NCBI GenBank assembly: GCA_021769025.1 | Contig: JAETTS010000171.1 | Coordinates: 1 to 5,923 of the forward strand | Length of the DNA stretch: 5,923 nucleotides | Source of the DNA: Enterocloster bolteae | Lineage (GTDB): Bacteria; Bacillota_A; Clostridia; Lachnospirales; Lachnospiraceae | Direction: 5' to 3' | Shown here: positions 1 to 5,630 of the stretch, in pieces | How positions within the stretch are numbered: position 1 is the stretch's first letter | Layout: the number at the start of each line of letters is the position of its first letter | Made by a program: the position numbers and the translations under genes | The notes under the pieces: model-generated | Database searches by the model: none | Seen by the model: the letters and a program-made list of their open reading frames with translations, nothing else | Told to the model about the DNA's origin: nothing

Positions 1-1
1 A

Positions 2-1582
2 GGATTCGGCACTGCTGTGAGAAATGATTTATTTAAGCATATCAACAGCCTGTCTTACAGGGAGATCGATACCATAGGTACATCCACCCTGATTACACGC
101 ATGACCAGTGATATCAACCAGGTCCAGTCAGGGGTAAACCTGGTATTAAGGCTGTTTCTTCGTTCTCCGTTTATCGTGTTCGGCGCCATGATCATGGCAT
201 TTACCATCAATGTAAAGGCAGCACTTGTATTTGTCGTGGCGATTCCCATGCTGTCGGTTGTTGTCTTTGGCATCCTGTTGATCAGTATGCCCCTCTATAA
301 AAAAGTACAGAAACAGGTAGACCGGGTGCTTTTAACCACAAGGGAGAACCTTCTGGGGGCCAGAGTAGTTCGGGCCTTCAACCGGCAGCAGGATGAGATG
401 GAGAAGTTTGACCAGGAAAACAGCCTGCTGGTAAGGTTTCAGGTGTTTGTGGGAAAAGTGTCGGCCCTGATGAACCCCATCACCTATGTGATCATCAACG
501 GTGCCATCATTGTGCTGATTCAGACCGGTGCCTGGCAGGTGGAGAACGGAATCATCACCCAGGGTGAGGTGGTAGCATTGGTCAACTACATGTCTCAGAT
601 TTTGGTTGAGCTTGTGAAGTTGGCCAACCTGATTATTACCATATCCAAATCCCTGGCATGTGCCAACCGGGTCAGCGCTGTTTTTGAGGAGAACAGCAGC
701 ATAACAGACAGGAAAGGAATGTGGAATCATAGCCAGACGGCGCAGTCCCCTGAAGAGACAAGGCAGACAGAAGCAGACAATCAGGAGGAACATGCTGGCC
801 AGTCTGAGGCAGAGCCTTCTGTCAAAGTGGAATTTAAGGACTTAAGCTTCTGCTATGCAGGCGCATCGGAGCCGTCCTTAAGCAGGATTTCCTTTAAGGC
901 GCTTACAGGACAGACCATCGGCATCATCGGCGGAACTGGTTCAGGCAAATCCACTCTGGTAAATGTGATCCCCCGGTTTTATGATGCCACAGAAGGGAAG
1001 GTTTTCGTGGACGGCGTGGATGTGAAAGAATATCCTCTCCATGTATTGCGTGAAAAATTCGGCATTGTGCCTCAGCGGGCAGTTTTGTTTAAAGGAACGT
1101 TAAGAGACAACATGCTCTGGGGCAAGAAGGATGCCAGTGAGAAGGAGATCTATGAGGCATTGGACACAGCTCAGGCCAGAGAATTTGTAGACAGCAAGGA
1201 AAAGGGGCTGAACCTGCAGATCCAGCAGGGAGGCAAAAACTTATCCGGCGGCCAGAAACAGCGTCTGACCATCGCCAGGGCTTTGGTGCGCCGGCCGGAG
1301 ATTCTGATTCTGGATGACAGCGCGTCCGCCCTGGACTTTGCCACCGATGCGGCTCTTCGAAAGGCCATCAAGGAACATACGAAAAATATGACCGTCTTTT
1401 TAGTATCCCAGCGGGCCACCACCATCAAGAATGCGGATCAGATTTTGGTGCTGGATGACGGAAAGCTGGTGGGACTGGGAACTCACCAACAGTTGCTTAA
1501 TTCCTGCGAAGTTTACCGGGAGATCTGCTTCTCCCAGCTGTCAGAAAAGGAGGTGCGCCAGCATGAAGATCAAAATGCATAA
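2..1582 (+). CDS. Heterodimeric ABC exporter, degenerate-site subunit (5' partial)
   Basis: This is a membrane half-transporter (TM domain fused to ATPase) that would pair with the next gene product to export drugs, lipids or peptides; the substrate cannot be read from sequence. The frame is open to the left edge (GFGTAVRNDLF...), so the GTG at base 17 is not the true start. TM1-TM2, roughly 70-90 residues, are missing. Visible parts are TM3/TM4 (about bases 150-295), TM5 and TM6 (about 475-660), then a hydrophilic Glu/Gln-rich linker, then the ATPase. Motifs seen are Walker A GGTGSGKST (929-955), Q-loop Gln (1073), LSGGQ signature (1241-1255) and Walker B ILILD followed by Asp instead of Glu (1316-1318). 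The switch-loop position is Gln instead of His (1409-1411). Those two changes mark the non-hydrolysing site of TM287/BmrC/LmrC-like subunits (family knowledge). Its canonical LSGGQ would complete the active site of the partner. The end overlaps the next gene by 20 nt. Confidence 0.95.
   Translation, partial: GFGTAVRNDLFKHINSLSYREIDTIGTSTLITRMTSDINQVQSGVNLVLRLFLRSPFIVFGAMIMAFTINVKAALVFVVAIPMLSVVVFGILLISMPLYKKVQKQVDRVLLTTRENLLGARVVRAFNRQQDEMEKFDQENSLLVRFQVFVGKVSALMNPITYVIINGAIIVLIQTGAWQVENGIITQGEVVALVNYMSQILVELVKLANLIITISKSLACANRVSAVFEENSSITDRKGMWNHSQTAQSPEETRQTEADNQEEHAGQSEAEPSVKVEFKDLSFCYAGASEPSLSRISFKALTGQTIGIIGGTGSGKSTLVNVIPRFYDATEGKVFVDGVDVKEYPLHVLREKFGIVPQRAVLFKGTLRDNMLWGKKDASEKEIYEALDTAQAREFVDSKEKGLNLQIQQGGKNLSGGQKQRLTIARALVRRPEILILDDSASALDFATDAALRKAIKEHTKNMTVFLVSQRATTIKNADQILVLDDGKLVGLGTHQQLLNSCEVYREICFSQLSEKEVRQHEDQNA
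1547..1555 (+). promoter_or_regulatory. Shine-Dalgarno site setting the start of the second ABC gene
   Basis: AAGGAGGTG is a near-perfect anti-16S match ending 7 nt before the ATG at 1563 (9 nt from the AAGGAGG core). It lies inside the end of the first ABC gene. It selects ATG 1563 over the in-frame upstream ATG at 1431, whose first 44 codons only re-read the upstream gene in another frame and have no family similarity. The arrangement suggests translational coupling of the two subunits. Confidence 0.85.
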
Positions 1583-3362
1583 GCCCAATGCTGAAACACA
1601 TGGATCTGCCTTAGGCAGGACAAACCAGTACCAATCTACGGTGAGGAGGATTCTTAACTATATCGGCCATTATAAATGGGGGGTGCTCCTTTCCCTGGTT
1701 TTGGCGGCGGTCACTGTGGCTACCACGCTGTACGCGCCGATTCTCATTGGAAACGGGGTAGACTTAATCATCGGGCCTGGAGACGTGGACTTTGAGGGCC
1801 TTAGGGCCATTCTAATCCAGATGGCAGTGATAATTGTCATCACAGCGGTGTCCCAGTGGCTGATGAACCATATCAACAATACCATCACCTACCGGGTGGT
1901 GAAGGATATCCGGACCCGGGCGTTTAATCATCTGGAGTCCCTTCCCCTTAAGTATATTGACTCTCACCCTTCCGGCGATGTGATCAGCCGGATCATCGCG
2001 GATATCGATCAGTTCTCCGAAGGGCTTTTAATGGGATTCACCCAGCTTTTCACAGGGGTGATTACCATTCTGGGAACCTTGGGCTTCATGTTCTATATCA
2101 ATCCTCTGATCGCCATCGTGGTGGTCTGTGTGACTCCGGTTTCCCTGCTGGTGGCCAGCTTCATTGCCAAGAAGACCTATATTATGTTTAAGCATCAATC
2201 GGAGACCCGGGGAGAACTAACCTCCCTAATTGATGAGATGCTGGGGAACCAGAAGATTGTCCAGGCTTTCGGCCATGAGAAGGAGGCGCAGGAGGCTTTT
2301 CAGGAGATCAATGAGAGGCTGGGAAGATACAGCTTAAAAGCGATCTTCTTTTCCTCCATCACCAACCCGTCCACCCGTTTTGTCAACGGCCTGGTGTATG
2401 CAAGTGTTGGGATCGCCGGCGCGTTTGCAGCGGTCAACGGCCTTCTCTCCGTGGGAAAGCTTTCCAGTTTCTTAAGCTATGCCAACCAGTATACGAAGCC
2501 GTTTAACGAGATTTCCGGAGTGGTGACAGAATTACAGAATGCCCTTGCCTCTGCCAGCAGAGTGTTTGCCCTGATCGATGAGGAGCCGCTCACTCCTGAG
2601 GTGGCGGAGGCAGTGGATCTAAAGGAGGCAGATGGAAATGTAGCTATGGATCATGTGTATTTCTCCTACAACCCGGAGGTGAAGCTGATAGAGGACTTTA
2701 ACCTTCAGGTAAAGCCTGGCCAGAGAATCGCCATCGTTGGGCCTACCGGCTGTGGGAAAAGCACGGTGATCAACTTGCTGATGCGTTTCTACGATGTGGA
2801 CAGCGGAGCCATCAAGGTAAATGGCTATGATATCCGCAGGATGACCAGAAAAAGCCTGCGGGCCAATTATGGAATGGTTCTTCAGGAAACCTGGTTAAAA
2901 TCAGGCACGATACGGGATAATATTTCCTATGGAAAGCCGGATGCCACGGAAAAAGAGATTATAAAAGCAGCAAAGGAAGCCCATGCCCACTCCTTTATAA
3001 AGAGAATGCCAAACGGATATGACACCATAATTTCTGAGGATGGCGGCAACCTGTCCCAGGGGCAGAAACAGCTTCTGTGCATTGCCAGGGTCATGCTGTG
3101 CCTGCCGCCTATGCTGATCCTAGATGAGGCTACGTCCTCCATCGATACCCGTACGGAAATTCGGATCCAGAAGGCATTTGCCAAGATGATGGAGGGCCGT
3201 ACCAGTTTTATTGTGGCCCACCGTCTCTCTACGATCAAGGAGGCGGATGTGATTCTGGTTATGAAAGACGGGCACATCATTGAACAGGGAAATCATGAGT
3301 CCCTTTTACAAAAAGGAGGGTTCTACGCACAGCTGTACAACAGCCAGTTTGCCAATGCATAA
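1563..3362 (+). CDS. Heterodimeric ABC exporter, catalytic-site subunit
   Basis: This 599-residue half-transporter is a normal length for a TM-ATPase exporter. A short polar N-terminus (1-35) precedes six predicted TM segments: about 38-62, 81-103, a TM3/TM4 hairpin near 160-210, then TM5 and TM6 about 265-330. The ATPase follows with Walker A GPTGCGKST (from residue 393), Q-loop Gln (441), variant signature LSQGQ (497-501) and Walker B MLILD with catalytic Glu (522). The switch His is in IVAHR (553). This is the consensus-site partner of the upstream degenerate subunit: its Walker A/B and His act with the LSGGQ of the other chain, and its LSQGQ faces the degenerate site. It resembles TM288, BmrD and YheH-type proteins (recognised by motif, not by search). 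The start is fixed by the strong ribosome binding site, and the gene overlaps its upstream neighbour by 20 nt. No strong terminator follows directly. Multidrug export is the usual annotation, but the substrate is unknown. Confidence 0.95.
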   Translation: MKIKMHKPNAETHGSALGRTNQYQSTVRRILNYIGHYKWGVLLSLVLAAVTVATTLYAPILIGNGVDLIIGPGDVDFEGLRAILIQMAVIIVITAVSQWLMNHINNTITYRVVKDIRTRAFNHLESLPLKYIDSHPSGDVISRIIADIDQFSEGLLMGFTQLFTGVITILGTLGFMFYINPLIAIVVVCVTPVSLLVASFIAKKTYIMFKHQSETRGELTSLIDEMLGNQKIVQAFGHEKEAQEAFQEINERLGRYSLKAIFFSSITNPSTRFVNGLVYASVGIAGAFAAVNGLLSVGKLSSFLSYANQYTKPFNEISGVVTELQNALASASRVFALIDEEPLTPEVAEAVDLKEADGNVAMDHVYFSYNPEVKLIEDFNLQVKPGQRIAIVGPTGCGKSTVINLLMRFYDVDSGAIKVNGYDIRRMTRKSLRANYGMVLQETWLKSGTIRDNISYGKPDATEKEIIKAAKEAHAHSFIKRMPNGYDTIISEDGGNLSQGQKQLLCIARVMLCLPPMLILDEATSSIDTRTEIRIQKAFAKMMEGRTSFIVAHRLSTIKEADVILVMKDGHIIEQGNHESLLQKGGFYAQLYNSQFANA

Positions 3363-3370
3363 CTGGAAAT

Positions 3371-3399
3371 TTGCAAAAAAAAGAAAAGTGTGGTATAGT
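3371..3399 (+). promoter_or_regulatory. Sigma-70/SigA-type promoter with extended -10
   Basis: The -35 box TTGCAA (3371-3376) and -10 box TATAGT (3394-3399) are separated by exactly 17 nt. A TG dinucleotide one base before the -10 (3391-3392) gives an extended -10, and the spacer begins with an A-run. It starts 9 nt after the ABC stop codon and predicts a transcript start near 3404-3407. It would drive the structured RNA that follows and probably the lipoprotein gene at 3611. No operator was recognised, apart from an inverted-repeat arm at 3397-3405 that overlaps the -10. Confidence 0.8.
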
Positions 3400-3582
3400 C
3401 TCGAATATACAACGCAAGTCCCAATTTTATAGTAAACCCCATGCCGCTTTTCTTGGCACCACTATGAAGGAAAGAGGTTTACTATGAACCCTTCGGGGAT
3501 GCACACGGAATGAAAAAACAGCATTCCGGCGCTGTACGGTCAGCGCAGCAAGTGCGCAGACCTACCATGAGGGTTCGAGACT
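3397..3582. repeat. 9-bp inverted repeat bracketing the structured RNA
   Basis: AGTCTCGAA at 3397-3405 is the exact reverse complement of TTCGAGACT at 3574-3582, and the second arm runs into CTTTTAT. The left arm overlaps the -10 box and predicted start, so a transcript from the local promoter would lack most of it. Read-through transcripts from the ABC genes would contain both arms. Chance occurrence over this distance cannot be excluded. Confidence 0.4.
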
Positions 3583-3592
3583 TTTATAGTAA
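3405..3592 (+). ncRNA. Structured non-coding RNA or leader with pseudoknots (raiA-like?)
   Basis: About 185 nt without a protein gene sit directly after a strong promoter. Helices found by eye: (1) ATAGTAAACC 3429-3438 with GGTTTACTAT 3476-3485, 10 perfect bp. (2) Inside it, TGCC 3442-3445 with GGCA 3455-3458, interleaved with CTTTTCTT 3447-3454 pairing AAGGAAAG 3467-3474 (8 bp, one G-U); this has the geometry of an H-type pseudoknot. (3) GC-AA-GTCCC 3414-3422 with GGGATGC 3496-3502. (4) AACCCTT 3487-3493 with GAGGGTT 3569-3575, which interleaves with helix 3 and competes with a CCC-TTCG-GGG hairpin (3489-3498). (5) CGGAATG 3506-3512 with CATTCCG 3522-3528. (6) GGTC-A-GCGCA with TGCGC-A-GACC (3538-3562). 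The size, promoter and pseudoknots suit a stable ncRNA. The raiA motif of Firmicutes is a tentative family guess. The only terminator-like signal is CTTTTAT at 3581, so read-through into the lipoprotein gene is likely. The 3' end is approximate. Confidence 0.65.
3425..3592 (+). repeat. Direct repeat TTTTATAGTAA (two copies)
   Basis: The 11-mer TTTTATAGTAA occurs at 3425-3435 and again at 3582-3592, just before the lipoprotein ribosome binding site. A complementary TTTACTAT lies between them at 3478-3485. The intervening strand could pair with the first copy (10 bp, counting flanking CC) or with the second (7 bp, ATAGTAA). The two copies could thus exchange partners. Confidence 0.6.
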
Positions 3593-3596
3593 GGAC

Positions 3597-3602
3597 AAAG
3601 GA
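3597..3602 (+). promoter_or_regulatory. Ribosome binding site of the lipoprotein gene
   Basis: AAAGGA ends 8 nt before ATG 3611, and a weaker AAGG lies at 3591-3594, inside the second copy of the direct repeat. This supports ATG 3611, which is also the start that gives a proper lipoprotein signal peptide. Confidence 0.7.
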
Positions 3603-3610
3603 ACAAGGTC

Positions 3611-4951
3611 ATGAAGAAAAGAATAGGAATCGGATTTTTATTTCTGGTGCTGCTGTGCGGCTGCAGGCGATATGACAGGACGGATACTGCAACCATGCCG
3701 GCACCCGTGGTAGTAAGGCCGGGGGAAAGTGAGGAGAGTGAGGAAGAAACAGAAAGCATGATGACAGTAGCGGCATCGGAGCCAGAGACACAAGAAGAGG
3801 CACCGGAGCCTGTTCGGGTACCCACAAAAGTGAAAGGAATCTATCTGTCAGCCTATGTGGCAGGAACCGAATCCATGATCAACAACATCATTGAGCAGAT
3901 TGACCAGACAGAGATCAACGCGGTAGTGATTGATGTGAAGGATGACAACGGAAGGATCACCTTTGGGATGAATACGCCTATGGTTCAGGAGATCGGGGCG
4001 GTCAATGCATTTATTCCGGATATTCAGGGATTAATGAGAAGGCTGAAGGAACACAATATTTATACTATTGCCAGGGTGGTGGCTTTCCGTGATCCGTATC
4101 TGCCGGAGCAGAAGCCAGAGCTGGCCCTTAAGCTGGCGGACGGCAGCATCTACCGGGACAACAAGGGGCTGGCTTGGGTGAATCCCTACAAGAGGGAAGC
4201 CTGGGACTATCTGGTGGAAGTGGGGATCGGAGCCCACCAGGCTGGGTTTGACGAGGTACAGTTTGACTATATCCGTTTTTCCACGGAGAGAGGCATCAAC
4301 AATGTGGTATACGATGAGGCGGACACAGGCGGGCGCAGCAAGACGCAGATCATCGCGGAATTCATGGAATATGCGTATGAGAAGCTGGAGCAGGAAGGCG
4401 TCTATGTCTCGGCGGATGTGTTTGGTGCCATCATTGGAGGTGGAGTGGATTCAGAAAATGTAGGGCAGGCCTACGAGGAGATGGCGAGACATCTTGACTA
4501 TATCTGTCCTATGATCTATCCGTCCCATTATGGAGACGGGAACTTTGGGATAGAGCATCCCGATATGCAGCCTTATGATACGATCCTGGCGGCGCTTCAG
4601 GGCTCCCGGCGGGTTCTGGACAGCAACAGCCTGGCGGGACACGCAGTGGTCAGGCCCTGGCTTCAGGATTTTACGGCCTCCTATCTGGAACATTATATCC
4701 AGTACGGGGATCAACAGGTACAGGAACAGATTCAGGCAGTGTATGATGCAGGATATGATGAGTGGCTTTTATGGAGCGCTGCATGTAAGTATCATTGGGG
4801 AGCGTTAAGGAGTTGGGAGGAGGCCGGCAAGGAGGCTCCTGGCATCGCCGCAGGGGCCAAGGCCGGACAGCAGATTAAAGAGACCAAGGCGGAAGACGAG
4901 GGGATTTCGTTAAAGGATGCGGAGATCTCTTTTAAGAAGCCGGCAGCATGA
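3611..4951 (+). CDS. Lipoprotein with DUF4015-type putative glycoside hydrolase domain
   Basis: The 446-residue product begins with a short signal peptide (KKR, then hydrophobic 5-17) ending in lipobox LCGC, so Cys18 is the likely lipidated residue and the protein would be anchored outside the cell. Residues 19-70 form a low-complexity acidic/Pro linker (SEESEEETES). Residues about 72-400 read as a TIM barrel of the DUF4015 putative glycosyl hydrolase family. Strand-like segments are NAVVIDVKDD (103-112), YTIARVVAFRDP (151-162), FDEVQFDYIRF (213-223), VYVSADVFG (264-272), YICPMIYPSHY (298-308) and EWLLWSAACKY (384-394). Asp and Glu at strand ends (Asp110-112, Asp214/Glu215, Asp219, Asp269) are candidate catalytic residues, by analogy only. 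The tail after 405 is Ala/Lys/Glu-rich and probably disordered. The substrate is unknown; a cell-surface polysaccharide is an inference. It is preceded by a promoter and structured RNA, and followed after 23 nt by the DUF1653 gene, probably in one operon. Confidence 0.9.
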   Translation: MKKRIGIGFLFLVLLCGCRRYDRTDTATMPAPVVVRPGESEESEEETESMMTVAASEPETQEEAPEPVRVPTKVKGIYLSAYVAGTESMINNIIEQIDQTEINAVVIDVKDDNGRITFGMNTPMVQEIGAVNAFIPDIQGLMRRLKEHNIYTIARVVAFRDPYLPEQKPELALKLADGSIYRDNKGLAWVNPYKREAWDYLVEVGIGAHQAGFDEVQFDYIRFSTERGINNVVYDEADTGGRSKTQIIAEFMEYAYEKLEQEGVYVSADVFGAIIGGGVDSENVGQAYEEMARHLDYICPMIYPSHYGDGNFGIEHPDMQPYDTILAALQGSRRVLDSNSLAGHAVVRPWLQDFTASYLEHYIQYGDQQVQEQIQAVYDAGYDEWLLWSAACKYHWGALRSWEEAGKEAPGIAAGAKAGQQIKETKAEDEGISLKDAEISFKKPAA

Positions 4952-4974
4952 CAGACAGGGAAGAGGTATAAAAG

Positions 4975-5511
4975 ATGGAGAGAATCCCTAAACCAGGAGA
5001 ATTTTACAGACACTTTAAGGATAAACTGTATCAGGTGACAGCTGTGGCGAAGCATACAGAGACCGGAGAGCAGATGGTGGTTTATCAGGCGCTGTATGGA
5101 GATTACGGGTTTTATGTCAGGCCCTTGTCTATGTTTACCAGCGAGGTGGATCATGAGAAATATCCCAATGTGGAGCAGAAGTACCGTTTCCAGAAAGTGG
5201 TGTTAAAAAAGAGGCACGACGCTGGGGGAAGGGAAACCTCAGGCCAAGAGCCGGCCCAGGCCCAGGTGCTTAATGAGCAAAAAGAGCCCAAGTTAAGCCC
5301 CTTGGTCCGCCAGTTTGTGGAGGCGGAGACCTATGGGGAACGGATGGAGGTTCTGGCAGCTATGAAGGGGAAGGTAAGGCAGGAGGAACTGGATGTTCTG
5401 TGTGTGTATCTTGATCTTCCTCAGAGTGGCGGCGAGATAGAAGAACAGTTAAAGCATATTGAGAAAAATCTGCAGATGCAGCGGAAATATGACGGAAACC
5501 GTCTACGGTAA
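4975..5511 (+). CDS. DUF1653 domain protein with C-terminal extension
   Basis: This is a 178-residue soluble protein with no signal peptide or TM segment. Residues about 5-76 match the DUF1653 pattern: [17 protein letters not shown], then [20 protein letters not shown] and EVDHEKYP. The domain is rich in aromatics and of unknown biochemical role; many family members are barely longer than the domain. Here a Gln/Pro/Glu-rich linker (about 80-108) leads to a predicted helical region (about 109-172, [19 protein letters not shown]...). That region ends in a possible coiled coil ([20 protein letters not shown]). The ATG is preceded by GAGG at 4963-4966 with 8-nt spacing. It lies 23 nt after the lipoprotein gene and 119 nt before uvrC, so co-transcription with the former is likely. 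I cannot assign a function. Confidence 0.85.
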   Translation: MERIPKPGEFYRHFKDKLYQVTAVAKHTETGEQMVVYQALYGDYGFYVRPLSMFTSEVDHEKYPNVEQKYRFQKVVLKKRHDAGGRETSGQEPAQAQVLNEQKEPKLSPLVRQFVEAETYGERMEVLAAMKGKVRQEELDVLCVYLDLPQSGGEIEEQLKHIEKNLQMQRKYDGNRLR

Positions 5512-5630
5512 ACCTTCATGCGCCCGGCGGTGGACGCACCACCACACATGAAAGTCTGGCGGTCGCATTGGGCATACCTGAATTGATGCCGCCTGATCGG
5601 CGGCAGACTTTTAAAGAAGGTGGCAGAACA
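5512..5630 (+). promoter_or_regulatory. Structured leader of uvrC with possible Shine-Dalgarno sequestration
   Basis: The gap between the DUF1653 gene and uvrC is rich in inverted repeats. TTCATG 5515-5520 pairs with CATGAA 5547-5552, enclosing GGTGG 5529-5533 and CCACC 5539-5543 around loop ACGCA. AAAGTCTG 5551-5558 pairs with CAGACTTT 5604-5611 (8 bp) around a GC-rich hairpin. ACCTTC 5512-5517 is the complement of GAAGGT 5616-5621, the uvrC ribosome binding site; that pairing excludes the TTCATG/CATGAA stem because bases 5515-5517 are shared. This permits, but does not prove, alternative folds with the ribosome site free or hidden. No known riboswitch, SOS box or clear promoter was recognised. 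It may instead be only a terminator region or a copy of a dispersed palindromic repeat. Confidence 0.45.
5588..5612 (+). terminator. Terminator-like GC hairpin before uvrC
   Basis: GCCGCC (5588-5593), loop TGATC and GGCGGC (5599-5604) form a 6-bp all-GC stem followed by AGAC and four T residues. The T-run sits 4 nt from the stem and is short, so termination is probably partial. GGCGG at 5558-5562 can also pair with CCGCC 5589-5593 and would break this hairpin, like an antiterminator. It lies between the DUF1653 gene and uvrC. Confidence 0.45.

Noticed and set aside
17..19. GTG at 17 as the start of the first ABC gene
   Set aside because: The frame stays open to the left edge with exporter-like sequence, and TM1-TM2 are missing, so the gene starts outside the window.
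332..793. Minus-strand ORF of 153 codons, and the other antisense ORFs within the ABC genes
   Set aside because: They lie entirely opposite confident coding sequence, have no recognisable domain, and reflect codon composition of the real genes.
1431..1562. In-frame upstream extension of the second ABC gene starting at ATG 1431
   Set aside because: It re-reads the end of the first ABC gene in another frame, gives an atypical Trp/Cys-rich sequence and has no ribosome site. The strong site at 1547-1555 points to ATG 1563.
3569..3585. tRNA/tmRNA-like T-arm (GAGGG-TTCGAGA-CTTTT)
   Set aside because: The stem would be mostly G-U pairs, the loop ends in A instead of a pyrimidine, and no acceptor stem, anticodon arm or CCA is nearby.
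3405..3592. 6S, SRP, RNase P or tmRNA identity for the structured RNA
   Set aside because: There is no long rod with a central bubble (6S), no SRP helix 8 motif, no RNase P core sequences and no tmRNA termini.
4248..4808. Plus-strand ORFs of 71 and 77 codons overlapping the lipoprotein gene
   Set aside because: Out-of-frame shadows with Arg/Met/Trp-rich sequence and no ribosome sites, inside a confident TIM-barrel gene.
5459..5490. Promoter for uvrC (TTGAGA ... AAATAT)
   Set aside because: Spacing is about 20 nt and the -10 is poor; the match is inside the DUF1653 coding region and not convincing.
5512..5630. SOS (LexA) box upstream of uvrC
   Set aside because: No sequence resembling the Firmicutes CGAAC-N4-GTTCG operator was found in the gap.
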